Shown: positions 15,975-25,750 of the stretch, piece after piece
How positions within the stretch are numbered: position 1 is the first letter of the stretch
Layout of the letters: every line of letters begins with the position of its first letter
From: Rhodothermales bacterium
GTDB lineage: Bacteria > Bacteroidota > Rhodothermia > Rhodothermales > Bin80
Assembly (NCBI GenBank): GCA_958296045.1
Contig: CATQHT010000003.1
Coordinates: 879,246-943,245 of the forward strand
Direction: 5' to 3'
Length of the DNA stretch: 64,000 bases
The notes under the pieces: generated by a model
The model's database searches: none
What the model saw: the letters and a program-made list of their open reading frames with translations, nothing else
Told to the model about the DNA's origin: nothing
Made by a program: the position numbers and the translations under genes

Positions 15975-18756
15975 CCGATACCCCGGCGACTATGCGGCGA
16001 TACCGCTCCTTGAAGGCATCCAGGCCTCCTTCCATAAGCGTGCAAATGCTTGCCCGTACGCCCTTTTTTAGAAGACTGCCTTCAGACTCTATCTTCGTAT
16101 CGTTGTCCTTAGCAGCAAGCGCTACCACGAGCTCGGCATCGCCGTTGACGACAATGTTAGGGTTGTGCGTTACCACAATGATCTGCCGGCGCTGTTTTTC
16201 TTTACGTATCTGATTGACGATCAGTTCGTGAACCAACCGGTTATCAAGGTCATCCTCGGGCTGATCCAGTACGAGGGGTTGCTTTCCGTATGAGAGCAGA
16301 AACGCCAAAAGCGCTGCGGTCTTCTGACCTGGCGATCCCGCACTGATGGGTCGAAGGTGCCTACCATCTCCGGTCGGACTGTACTCGACTTTAAGGTGAT
16401 CTTCGGGAAACCACATGTCGAGGCGATCAAACACTTCTGGCTGTAAATTGCCAAGGTGGTTCGCGAATCTACGGTCCACGGGACTACAAGTGCCTTCACG
16501 AATGCGACGAACCTTTTCCGTAATGCCTGTAATCGCCGTTTCGACTGCTGCCGAGCCGCTCTGGTTCTCTTGAGCCTGTTTGAGCGCCTGCAGGAGACGA
16601 TCAATGTCCCCCCTGAAGGTGTCGTCCTCTTTCTGGATCAGGCGACGGAAGTCAGCCTCGACGGTCTTTTGCTCTCCGTAGGGAACGATGTGCATACGCA
16701 CATAGGGATTCCCTTGCAGTACGCCTTCCAGGAAGCGGCGGCGGATCCTGGTACGCTCCCTGCGGATATTCAATAGCTCACGCCGGCTGTCGTCTGCTTG
16801 GCACTTTAGCTTCACCACTTCCGTTTTCCGACTCTTCAAACGGTCCAAGTCCTGCTCGATGAGCTGCCGGCGTTGCACGAGCAACCCATAGTCGGACGGA
16901 TCACTGATCCCTTCTTCTGCCAGCTGCTTGGAAAGAGATTCATACGCAGCTACAGCCTCGTTGGCCGCTTTTTTCCAAGCCGACTTCTCGAGTTCTTTCT
17001 TCCACCGTGTTACCGTCTCGTCCGCTTCGTCTGCGACTTGTTCCAGCTGCTTACGGATTGCTCCAAGCCGGTCCCGAGCACGATGTGCCTGTGTTAGGAG
17101 CTGCAAGTCCGCCTGAGACCCACCAAAGGTGTTAGCCTCGTCAAGAGCGTCTGGAACAATGTCCGCTGCCGTGGTCCGTATTCGCTTGCCCGCGTCGACC
17201 CATTGCTCCTCCCACATCCGAATTTCTCTCTGCTGGCGCCGGTTCTGCTGATAAGCTCGTAGGATATCTGCATGGCCACTCCTCTCGAAGACCGCCAGCT
17301 TCCTTTTCACATCGTCAAGTTCCCCCTTAAGCTTATTCTCATCCTGCAACTCGGCGCCGATCTGTCGAACCTTCACCCGTATTGACAGAATGTTGTGTTC
17401 CTCCCGACTCCAGCGGCTTTTCAAAGGCTGCTGGTCCCCGTCCGACGCCTCGTCCACGATGCGAAGCAACTCGCCAGGTGTGGTCGCTGCGTGAAAGATC
17501 TGTTTCTGACTGTATATGCGAACAGGAAAACGCTGGACCACCTTACCAGGCGCCTGCGACCACACTCCGTTTGCCGTCTCTTCCTCGATGGCATCCAGTG
17601 CGCCCTTTGGGTCCCACTGTACCCGAAATCTCGCCCCATTCTTCAAATAGATCACGCGAAACTTCGTCCGTTCTGTTAGCAGCCCATTGCCGTCTGGAGG
17701 CTCATTGGAATACATTGCAAACTCCTTACGCAACTCCTCGGGCAACTCGCCATCGCGGCGCAAGGCAATCCGCAGAAACTCAACCAGCGACGATTTTCCG
17801 GTGCCTCGTCCTCCGATAATGGCATTCAACCACGGGTTGAGGTCCACCTTGAATGGGCTTCCCTGACCCATGTACTTTGTGCCCGTCACCTCGATAGACT
17901 CCAGTACCGCCTCGGCATGTTGCTCGTTCGGCGAAGTGGGGTGGGTATCGGAGCGACGCACCGACAGGGAGCCATCCAGCAAAGCCAGCCGCAACCCCTC
18001 AATATCTGGAGGGTCGCCCATCTTAACCCAAGTGAAATGGCTTCCAGGATAACGTTGCCCCTCCTTGCCGGAACAATGGTGAGAATCGGAGCCGACAATC
18101 TCGGTCCAGCCCACCTTCATGTCGCGGTAGAGCTGCGGCTTTTCGCTTTGGGGGCACCGGATCTCCGTGGCAAATACCTGATCGCAACGCAATGCCTCTT
18201 TCAATGTGTCGCCACTAGCCTCCGTGAGCAGGCCCTTTTCGCAGTCAGCGTGCGCTGGAATGGCTATACCACCCGAATTCACAATCTGTTTGACCACCTT
18301 CCTGAAGGGCTCCCTTGTCTGTGTACTCGTCCCCTCAACAACTCCAACAGCACCAAGCAGACCGATTATATCTGACCTGGTTTTCTCACGGGAGAAAATA
18401 GCAAGCAGGTGCACGTTTCCATGCACAGCAATCTCGACCCCTGGAAACAAGTACAGAGGCCGGAATCCCGCAGGTCTTGCCAGCACCAATTTCTCTAGGT
18501 CCGCTTTAAGACGATCGATCCAGCCACCGCCGTTGTGGTCCGTAACCGCTACACAGTCAACTCCTGCACGCATGTAGCCGAGTAGCCAATCCCGCGGCGT
18601 ACACTGCTGTTCTTCCTCTTGATTCGGTCCCTTCCCGTAGTCTGTTGATGCTGGGGTATGCGTGTGAAGGTCACACTTCCACCATCGGGCTCCGTTCCAG
18701 CTCTGCAGCGACATTACCTCAGCGTCTTGGATTGATCCTTTTGAAGGGGACGACAT
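15967..18756 (-). CDS. PHP phosphoesterase fused to SMC/Rad50-like ATPase (TrlF-like)
   Basis: A 929-residue protein. Residues 28-230 form a PHP domain: DLHTHTPAS near 30, AVTDHNGGG near 70, PGVEIAVHGNVHLLAIF near 105, IPAHAD near 166 and VGSDSHHCS near 221. The ATPase has Walker A GGRGTGKSS (315-323), a long charged coiled-coil region (about 430-740), an ABC-like signature SAGSPGQKTA, Walker B LVLDQPEDDLDNR (about 828-840) and an H-loop VVTHNPN. This matches TrlF-family AAA-like ATPases. PHP domains are metal-dependent phosphoesterases, so a DNA- or RNA-sensing nuclease is plausible. ATG 18714, with GAGG close by, is an alternative start and keeps all motifs. Confidence 0.85.
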   Translation of the reverse strand: MSSPSKGSIQDAEVMSLQSWNGARWWKCDLHTHTPASTDYGKGPNQEEEQQCTPRDWLLGYMRAGVDCVAVTDHNGGGWIDRLKADLEKLVLARPAGFRPLYLFPGVEIAVHGNVHLLAIFSREKTRSDIIGLLGAVGVVEGTSTQTREPFRKVVKQIVNSGGIAIPAHADCEKGLLTEASGDTLKEALRCDQVFATEIRCPQSEKPQLYRDMKVGWTEIVGSDSHHCSGKEGQRYPGSHFTWVKMGDPPDIEGLRLALLDGSLSVRRSDTHPTSPNEQHAEAVLESIEVTGTKYMGQGSPFKVDLNPWLNAIIGGRGTGKSSLVEFLRIALRRDGELPEELRKEFAMYSNEPPDGNGLLTERTKFRVIYLKNGARFRVQWDPKGALDAIEEETANGVWSQAPGKVVQRFPVRIYSQKQIFHAATTPGELLRIVDEASDGDQQPLKSRWSREEHNILSIRVKVRQIGAELQDENKLKGELDDVKRKLAVFERSGHADILRAYQQNRRQQREIRMWEEQWVDAGKRIRTTAADIVPDALDEANTFGGSQADLQLLTQAHRARDRLGAIRKQLEQVADEADETVTRWKKELEKSAWKKAANEAVAAYESLSKQLAEEGISDPSDYGLLVQRRQLIEQDLDRLKSRKTEVVKLKCQADDSRRELLNIRRERTRIRRRFLEGVLQGNPYVRMHIVPYGEQKTVEADFRRLIQKEDDTFRGDIDRLLQALKQAQENQSGSAAVETAITGITEKVRRIREGTCSPVDRRFANHLGNLQPEVFDRLDMWFPEDHLKVEYSPTGDGRHLRPISAGSPGQKTAALLAFLLSYGKQPLVLDQPEDDLDNRLVHELIVNQIRKEKQRRQIIVVTHNPNIVVNGDAELVVALAAKDNDTKIESEGSLLKKGVRASICTLMEGGLDAFKERYRRIVAGVSDD

Positions 18757-19095
18757 GGGGGTGGAGGGTCATATTGAGTGGATGGTACGCCATTCCAAGG
18801 GGAATTGTGGCAGGACCAGGAGGGGGAGATTATCCGGTCTCCCTCAACGCAGCATCCTTTTTCCATGCCACTACCGGAACCTGATCCTGCATCTCCTGCG
18901 ATATGCGGCGAAGAGATGGCATGCGCCGGCGGCCGGCGGTTGTATTTGCTGAAGCAATGCAACCTGATTATCGAGTTGCTGGGTCGCGAGTGGCCCGATC
19001 CTCCGTTGCAATCCTTGGCGGCGTCTGGCAACGTCACATCAGCATTGCAGGGGGCCACAGAGGCCTGGTAGCAGCTCTTTCAGAATGCGCCTACA
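18757..19095 (-). other. Intergenic stretch between the PHP-ATPase gene and a dead IS3 copy
   Basis: About 340 bases upstream of the PHP-ATPase gene that should carry its promoter. I see no gene, no clear promoter boxes and no recognisable repeat. Confidence 0.4.
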
Positions 19096-19862
19096 ATAAT
19101 GATTCACTTTTGGAATCGGCGTAAGATTGCATGGCGGGCTGGTTTGCACTTCGGATTGCGGGAGGTTCGCTCCTGAAGCCAGCGAGTCATGGCATTCAGA
19201 GTGTCCGTTTGGCTTGTTTATCCTGGCGGAATTGGGCGGTGTCGCGGCGGTGGGTGGTCACTTGGGAAGCGTTCGGGTTGATCGTCGCAAGCCTTGTTGA
19301 GCACGACCAGACGGGCGTTTTGCACGGTCTCAGCGAGTTCGTAGGGTACCACATCGGGATACGCGAGCGCCAGACCGGTGTGGTGATATTCGCGATTTCA
19401 CCATTGACAGAACCCGTTGGCCCATGCTTTGGCATCCTCGAGTGGTCCGAAGCGCCGCGGATAGGTTGGCCGGTACTTCATGGTCTTGAATTGTGCTTCT
19501 GGATACGGGTTGTCGTTGGAGGTGTACGGGCGTGTGAACGATCGTTCTTCGCGCAGATCGTTGAGCAGCTGCACGACAGGCGTCGATGTCATGGGACTTC
19601 CCCGATCGCTGTGGATCACCAGTTGATCGGGCCGTATGCCTTGGCGGTGGCAGGTGGTCTTGATCAAGGCGTGTGCCAGACGGAAGGACTCGCAGTCGGC
19701 GAGGGTCCATCCCACGACGAATCGGCTGAAGACGTCTATGATAGCGTAGAGCGCATAGTGGGTCCATCTGCGCGGTCCCTTGAGCGTGGTGATTTCCCAC
19801 GACCCGAGCATGTAGCTGCGCGAAGGCCACAGCTCCGGGCTGCTCACCCCTGCGGGTTCAGG
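19096..19862 (-). mobile_element. IS3-family remnant, copy 1 (orfB C-terminal half)
   Basis: The minus strand keeps the integrase core of an IS3 orfB: SSPELWPSRSYMLGSWEITT, YAIIDVFSRFVVGW, IHSDRGSPMTS, RSFTRPYTSNDNPYPEAQF and YPRRFGPLEDAKAWANGF. A TGA at 19398-19400 interrupts the frame just after FCQW; beyond it the usual tail continues (EYHHTGLA, DDQPERFPS). The end near 19096 (AATAATGATTCACTTTTGGA) resembles the ends of the copies at 52.5 and 57.4 kb. orfA and the front of orfB are missing, so the element is dead. Confidence 0.8.
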
Positions 19863-20202
19863 ATCGGACCTTCAGAGTCGTGTGGGCGCTGGGCGCGCCT
19901 TACATCTGGCCCCATTGCCGCAGCAGCATTTACGCGCTCGTATGGGAAGGCCCTTGCAGCACTATCATAAGCGAACAAACCCGAGCCGGACAGCCACGGC
20001 CCCTGGCATCCACATTCGTGACCAGCAGCCATGGACAGGCATGGCCCACAAACTCAGGCAGGTCCCGATCTTCGATGGGGCGGCACCTTATGGCAGTGCG
20101 TCGGACGGGTCACCTTCAACAAGAGGCGCTGGGGTGCCGGTTGTTGCGTTCACTGCTCGCTCATCGTATCCTACCAGTATCTTGTAACTATCCCCTCCTG
20201 CT
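19863..20202 (+). other. Intergenic stretch upstream of the DUF6797-like cytochrome gene
   Basis: About 340 bases between the truncated IS3 copy and the next gene. No coding motif, repeat or convincing promoter was recognised. Confidence 0.35.
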
Positions 20203-20205
20203 TTG

Positions 20206-22911
20206 ATGCGTGCCTGGCCGCAATGTCTGCTGTTCCTTGTCGCCCTTATGCCCTTTGGCTGCATGCAGCCAGCCCCCGAGCCGAACCGGGCTGCCGAAGC
20301 AAAAGACCTGCTGCTGGATCTGGCCGATCTGCCCGACTACGAGCGCCATCTGGATCATGCCGCGTTGGCAGAAAGGCTCAGTGAAGAATTCTACTACATG
20401 GGAGTGTCCGTTTACCGGCGTGCCTGCTTCAGCTGCCACGGTAACATTGAGCAGCCGGGCTCTTTGCCGCAGTCACGGCAGTTCTGGACAGAGCCCTTTA
20501 AAGGGGGCAGCGATCCGTTCGCGATGTATCAGACGCTCACGCGTGGCCGCGGCCTGATGCCCCCGCAAGTGAGTCTGACGCCCCGAGAAAAGTATGCCGT
20601 AATCGGATTTATCCGCGAAGAGTTTTTGCGTGAACACAACCCGTCGCAGTACTTCAAGGTCTCCCGACGATGGCTCCGATCCTTGCCCATAGGCGATTCG
20701 CTAGGCCCGGCGCCCACCCGCCAGCGGCCCTGGAGAGCGATGGACTACGGCAGCTTCCTGATGCGCACGTACGAAGTCGCCGACGCGGACGCCGGACCCA
20801 AAGGCATCACCAACCGCGGGCCAAGCCCCTTGCGCAACGAAGATTTTCGGGACCGGAACTTCGCATACAAGGGCATCGCGATGCGTTTGGATGAAGGTCC
20901 GGGCGGTGTTGCCGCGGGCAACGCCTTCGTTCTGTTTGACCACGACCTCATGCGCGTGGCAGCCTTTTGGACCGGAGAAGGTTTCATCGACTGGGAAGAT
21001 ATTCTCCTCGATGACCAGCACAACGTGTTTCCGCGCATCGTGGGCGACCTGCAGTTCGAGAATCCTCCCGTTCCTGGATGGGCAGACCCCGAGACCGGGC
21101 AGTACAAAGATCCGCGGTTTCGCGCAGTGGACGGACGGCAGTTTGGTCCGCTGCCGCAACAATGGGCGCAGTATCGCGGCGTATACCGGCATGAGCAACG
21201 CCTTGTAATCCGATATACCATAGGCCAAGCGTCCGTTCTGGAAACCTTTGATTTGCCCTCAGAACGGGTTCTACAGAGAACAGTGAATGTGAGCGGCGCA
21301 GGCGAATCGCTCGCGATGAGAGTCGCCCCAGAGAGTATGGCAGTGGCCATGCGCAGCGAAGGCGCCACCTTGGCGACTGAGGATGGATTCCACGTCCTGC
21401 GTACCACGCCTGGATCCGCAGCGCGCGCATCACTCTGGATAAGCTCCTCCCGCCCAGAAATAGTGCAGGAGCTGGCAGACGGCAGCGGTGCACCAGAGGA
21501 CCTGTCCAGGTATACCCGTGGCGGCCCGGCGCTGTATGACACGGTGCTGACAGCACCCGTGTATCCAGGCAGCGGAACCGGATACGTGGTAGATGTCCTG
21601 ACCCTTCCTCAGGATAACCCTTGGAAGAGCCGCATGCGGCCCACGGCCATTGACTTTATCGGTGGCGGCACCGAAGCAATCGTCACCACTATTGACGGCG
21701 AGGTGTGGCGCCTGGAAAACATCACCGCGCCTGACGGGCCGGTTCGCTGGTACCGCATTGCGACAGGGCTATTCCAGCCGCTTGGAGTCAAAGTGGTGGG
21801 CGACGACATCTTTGTAGGATGCCGCGACCAGATCGCCGTCTTGCGGGACCTGAACGGGGACGGAGAAACGGACTTCTATGAAGCCTTCAACAGCGACCAC
21901 CAGGTCACTGAGCACTTTCATGAGTTTGCTATGGGCCTGCAGGCCGATGATGAAGGCAACCTATACTACGCCAAGAGCGCCCGGCACGCCCGTACCGCAC
22001 TGGTGCCGCAGCATGGCACCCTAATCCGAGTCAGGAGCGACGGCGCACAATCCGAAATTATTGCCAACGGATTTCGTGCCGCCAACGGGGTACTAATCAA
22101 TGATGACGGCTCATTCGTCGTCACAGATCAGGAGGGGCACTGGAACCCGATGAACCGCGTCAATTGGGTGGAGGAAGGAACATTCTACGGCAACATGTTT
22201 GGCTACGGTGCCCCAGAAGACTCCACCGACGCGAGCATGGCGCCGCCACTGCTATGGATAGATCGCAAGTTCGACCGCTCGCCAGCGGAGTTGCTATGGG
22301 CAGAAAGTGATCGCTGGGGACCACTGGAGGGCAAGCTGTTGAGCTTCTCCTATGGCTTCGGTAAGATTTTCGTCGTTATGCCGCAGTTTTTCGAGGATGT
22401 GCAGCAGGCTGCCATCGTGGAGCTGCCGGTCCCGGAGTTTCCTACCGGCATCCAGCGCGGCCGCTTTAATCCGGCAGACGGCCAGCTCTATGTCGCAGGT
22501 ATGTCAGCCTGGGCCACGAGCAAGATGGTCCAGGTTGGCGGCCTGTATCGCGTACGGTTCGCTGGAGGACCCGTGCACCTGCCCGTCGCCTTCGAAGCTG
22601 TCGAAACTGGAATACGCCTCACATTTGCAGCACGCCTAGAACCCGAAGCAGCGTCAGACGCGTCCCGCTACACGGTCACTACATGGGACCTGGAACGCAC
22701 GCGCCGCTATGGCTCCGGCCGCTTTAACGTCCAAGAGCATGAAGTGAATGCAGTGGATGTGTCACCTGATGGCGACAGCGTCCTGCTGCACATCCCAAGC
22801 CTTGCGCCCGCCTGGGTCGCGACCATCACCTACTCCCTTCTTGATCCAGAGGGCGATGCAGTCAATGGCACGGTGCAGGGCACCATCTACAAACTAGCAC
22901 CGATGCCATAG
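20206..22911 (+). CDS. Cytochrome c/propeller lipoprotein (DUF6797-like)
   Basis: About 901 residues. The signal peptide ends in a lipobox (LMPFGCMQP), a haem c motif CFSCHG lies near residue 77 within a small cytochrome-like domain, and the long C-terminal part carries propeller-type repeats (GEVWRLENITAPDG, FVGCRDQIAVLRDLNGDG, NLYYAKSARHA). It resembles DUF6797-containing haem proteins found with PQQ/sorbosone-dehydrogenase-like propellers. An extracytoplasmic oxidase or dehydrogenase role is inferred; the substrate is unknown. ATG 20206 is chosen over TTG 20203. It is convergent with a second haem/propeller gene. Confidence 0.75.
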   Translation: MRAWPQCLLFLVALMPFGCMQPAPEPNRAAEAKDLLLDLADLPDYERHLDHAALAERLSEEFYYMGVSVYRRACFSCHGNIEQPGSLPQSRQFWTEPFKGGSDPFAMYQTLTRGRGLMPPQVSLTPREKYAVIGFIREEFLREHNPSQYFKVSRRWLRSLPIGDSLGPAPTRQRPWRAMDYGSFLMRTYEVADADAGPKGITNRGPSPLRNEDFRDRNFAYKGIAMRLDEGPGGVAAGNAFVLFDHDLMRVAAFWTGEGFIDWEDILLDDQHNVFPRIVGDLQFENPPVPGWADPETGQYKDPRFRAVDGRQFGPLPQQWAQYRGVYRHEQRLVIRYTIGQASVLETFDLPSERVLQRTVNVSGAGESLAMRVAPESMAVAMRSEGATLATEDGFHVLRTTPGSAARASLWISSSRPEIVQELADGSGAPEDLSRYTRGGPALYDTVLTAPVYPGSGTGYVVDVLTLPQDNPWKSRMRPTAIDFIGGGTEAIVTTIDGEVWRLENITAPDGPVRWYRIATGLFQPLGVKVVGDDIFVGCRDQIAVLRDLNGDGETDFYEAFNSDHQVTEHFHEFAMGLQADDEGNLYYAKSARHARTALVPQHGTLIRVRSDGAQSEIIANGFRAANGVLINDDGSFVVTDQEGHWNPMNRVNWVEEGTFYGNMFGYGAPEDSTDASMAPPLLWIDRKFDRSPAELLWAESDRWGPLEGKLLSFSYGFGKIFVVMPQFFEDVQQAAIVELPVPEFPTGIQRGRFNPADGQLYVAGMSAWATSKMVQVGGLYRVRFAGGPVHLPVAFEAVETGIRLTFAARLEPEAASDASRYTVTTWDLERTRRYGSGRFNVQEHEVNAVDVSPDGDSVLLHIPSLAPAWVATITYSLLDPEGDAVNGTVQGTIYKLAPMP

Positions 22912-23047
22912 GCGGCGCTCCACCCCAGGTGACCCCGCGAAAAGGCACAGATTCCGTGCTGAGAGCTACGTTGGATAGTCGAGGGAAGGGGGACTTGAGC
23001 CAGTGTTCCTGCAAGTGATCTACGGCGCTGGAGCACGGTCCAATGCA

Positions 23048-25672
23048 TCACTCATCTTCATCGCGAGTGTTGCACCCTTTGTCGCCCGTAAAGCACTTAT
23101 GCTCGCTATCACCGTTGGCGACCAGGAATGCCAACAGGTCCAGCACCTCATCGCCGTTGAGACGGTCAAGCAGCCGGGATGGCATAATTGAAACGGGGGA
23201 CAACGTGCGGCGAACCACCTTAGCCTCCTGTACCGTCACCGCCTGGCTTGGATCATAGGGATTCTGATTCAATCTGATCACACCATTTCCTACGCTTACA
23301 ACGCGCCCGGTTACCATGTTGCCGTCGCTGAGCTCGAGTAACGTAGCTGCGAACCGGTCCGACACCGCGTCGCTCGGGGAGTCAATGGCCTCCAGAATCT
23401 CGTCGCGCCCAAAGCGTGTTCCCACCATGGTAAGGTCGGGGCCGACGCCGACGCCTATCGAGCCCAGCCGGTGGCAGGCACTGCAAAGCGCGGCGGCATA
23501 CATCCGCTTACCGTGCGCAAAGTCCCGCGGCTCGTCAAAGCCATCCTCCAAAAGCTCCCAAAACTCCTGACGGTTCCAACTCTTACCAGGTCCTTCCGGT
23601 TGAGGCAGCGTCGCCAGAAAATCAGTTCTGTCGGAAAAAGCGTCGATCAGCCCCATCAAAGAGTCTCTCTCAGCTCCAACAATGTTGGCCACAGCGTCGT
23701 CACGCATATCCTCAATAAACCCTACATAGCTGCGTCCGCCGCTCTTGCGCAATGCGTCGTAAAACCACTGAAGGTAGGAGCGACGTTCCTCCAACGTCCA
23801 TCCCGTCCGCACATGGCGCAAGTTCATCGCTACATCAATCTCTTGCGCACTAGGCATGTTGGCGCGCATGTCAGTGATCACTCCTCCGTACTCATCGCTG
23901 CGGCCAGCCACCGCGTCTTTCACAAGCAACGCAGCCTCCGGTCCACGCTCGCTTAGTGCCTCCAGGTGCGCGACCATCGTGCTAGTGATGCCCGGCGCCT
24001 GCAAGGCCACCAAGAGGCGCCCCCGCTCACGGTTCAGTAAGTCGTCGCCCTCTGGATAAGCGCTTACCAGCCTTCTCGTCAGACGCTGCTTCAGGTCTCC
24101 TTCCGGCAGACCCCAGCGGGCTATCACCAGTCCGTAGGCACGTAGCAGATCCAGCTGCTGCGCACGAGAAAGACTGTGCTCTTCAATAAGCATCAGCTCC
24201 TCGAGCGCAGCCGGAAGATGCTCCTCGCCCCCAGATCGCGCCAAAGCGATGATCGCATACAAACGCCGCAACGGATCGGGTTCCCCCAGCGCCCGCGCTG
24301 CCCACGAGGATACCGGCTGATGCTCTATCGCGACGCGCGCCGCCCAACGAACAAAACGGTCCGCATGATCCAGATGCGGCCAAGCCTCCCGCAAGGCCTT
24401 AGGATCCTCGACTCCGTGCAATGACTCCAAGTTGCGCCGCAGTGTATGCTCCACGCTCATGCGGCGCGGCAGCGGCGAGTCCTTCCCCACATCCCGTTCG
24501 TACCATACTCGATACAGGAATGAATTCAGACGTCGCCCGCCCGTAGCAAAATACAAAGCTCCATCCGCTCCAATAACGCCGTCCGTCACCGGTAGCGGCA
24601 CACCGGAAAGAAACTCCTCCGCCACTGCCTCATAGGTGCTGCCACTTGGACGCAAGGCGACCCAATAGATGGTACCGAAGCTCCAGTCAAATACGAACAG
24701 ACCGCGCCGATACCGCATAGGAAAGTGGGCAGCGCCTGCTGCCACCACACCCGTCGGTGAACCCTGCCCAATGTCCACCGCGGCAGGCAGGTTGTCTGGA
24801 TAATAGGCAGGCCATTTTCCAGAGCCGGTGCGCCACCCGAATTCGCTGCCGCTGGTGACATGCACCACGCGAATCGGTCGGTACCAAGGCATGCCCAGAT
24901 CCCATTCCATGTCAGAATCGAATGTGAAAAGGTCGCCCTCGGCATTGAATGCTAGGTCATAGGCGTTGCGATAGCCCACACTGAAAAGCTCTCGGTTCGC
25001 CCCATCTGGATCGGTTCGCAACACCCAGCCCCCTGGCGCCTGCCGGTCTGCCGCGTGTCCGCGCGGATCGCGCAAGACCGGCAGTAGCTGATCCTCCGCC
25101 CAGTTGCGTGGAACGCGAGAAGTGTGCACCTCAGGCAGCTCCGTATGATTGCCTGCAATGATGTACAGGCTGGCGCTGTCGGGTCCAAGGATTATGCTGT
25201 GAGGCCCGTGTTCGCCCGAGCCATCAAAGCCCATTAGTGAATCCACGCGGTCAAACTCGTCATCACCGTCCGTGTCGGTAACTCTGAATAGCCCGCTGCC
25301 CCTACCCTCTTCGGCTTCCTCCCAATTGTTGACCACTACATACAGGCTGCCAAATGCCCAGAGCAGCCCCTGTGCACGTCCTATATCCAGGTCTATACGC
25401 TCCACCTGCGTACGTCGAGGGTCAGACCCAAGAGGTGGAGGTACAACACGATACAGTGCACCAAACTGGTCGGAAGCAATCAGGCGCCCCTCGCCGTCCA
25501 CCGCCAGTGCCACCCACGAGCTGCTGTCCGCGGCCATCGGGCTGTGGAGCACCTCATAGCGAAATCCGTCTGGCAAGGTGAGCTCCGCCGAAGGTGACTC
25601 ATCGCCTTCCCTCTGGCAGGCGCTCAAGAGGAGCACCATACACCATGCCACCACAACATATTCATACCGCAT
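23048..25672 (-). CDS. Sorbosone-dehydrogenase-like propeller with HEAT-like region and cytochrome c
   Basis: An 874-residue lipoprotein (lipobox LLLSACQRE). The N-terminal half is a propeller of the L-sorbosone/glucose dehydrogenase type: GEGRLIASDQFGALYRV, GEHGPHSIILGPDSASLY, SVGYRNAYDLAFN. A helical HEAT-like middle follows from about residue 410. The C-terminus has haem c motif CSACHRLGSIGVGVGPDL with a later GRVVSVGNGVIRLNQN element, as in the PVC-type haem-binding domain. Such proteins are thought to oxidise sugars or alcohols in the periplasm. It converges on the other haem/propeller gene with 136 bases between the stops. Confidence 0.8.
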   Translation of the reverse strand: MRYEYVVVAWCMVLLLSACQREGDESPSAELTLPDGFRYEVLHSPMAADSSSWVALAVDGEGRLIASDQFGALYRVVPPPLGSDPRRTQVERIDLDIGRAQGLLWAFGSLYVVVNNWEEAEEGRGSGLFRVTDTDGDDEFDRVDSLMGFDGSGEHGPHSIILGPDSASLYIIAGNHTELPEVHTSRVPRNWAEDQLLPVLRDPRGHAADRQAPGGWVLRTDPDGANRELFSVGYRNAYDLAFNAEGDLFTFDSDMEWDLGMPWYRPIRVVHVTSGSEFGWRTGSGKWPAYYPDNLPAAVDIGQGSPTGVVAAGAAHFPMRYRRGLFVFDWSFGTIYWVALRPSGSTYEAVAEEFLSGVPLPVTDGVIGADGALYFATGGRRLNSFLYRVWYERDVGKDSPLPRRMSVEHTLRRNLESLHGVEDPKALREAWPHLDHADRFVRWAARVAIEHQPVSSWAARALGEPDPLRRLYAIIALARSGGEEHLPAALEELMLIEEHSLSRAQQLDLLRAYGLVIARWGLPEGDLKQRLTRRLVSAYPEGDDLLNRERGRLLVALQAPGITSTMVAHLEALSERGPEAALLVKDAVAGRSDEYGGVITDMRANMPSAQEIDVAMNLRHVRTGWTLEERRSYLQWFYDALRKSGGRSYVGFIEDMRDDAVANIVGAERDSLMGLIDAFSDRTDFLATLPQPEGPGKSWNRQEFWELLEDGFDEPRDFAHGKRMYAAALCSACHRLGSIGVGVGPDLTMVGTRFGRDEILEAIDSPSDAVSDRFAATLLELSDGNMVTGRVVSVGNGVIRLNQNPYDPSQAVTVQEAKVVRRTLSPVSIMPSRLLDRLNGDEVLDLLAFLVANGDSEHKCFTGDKGCNTRDEDE

Positions 25673-25750
25673 GCATATAAGGTGTTGTCCTTTTGACCCC
25701 GGCGCAAGTTAGTGATTTGCGCCATCCTTGCCCTTGCCATACCCCCCAAC

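Noticed and set aside
19131-19970. Plus-strand open frame of 279 codons
   Set aside because: It is antisense to IS3 copy 1, whose minus strand encodes clear integrase motifs.
23048-25672. Long plus-strand frames opposite the sorbosone-dehydrogenase-like gene
   Set aside because: They are low-complexity antisense frames without motifs, while the minus-strand frame has a lipobox, propeller and haem c motif.
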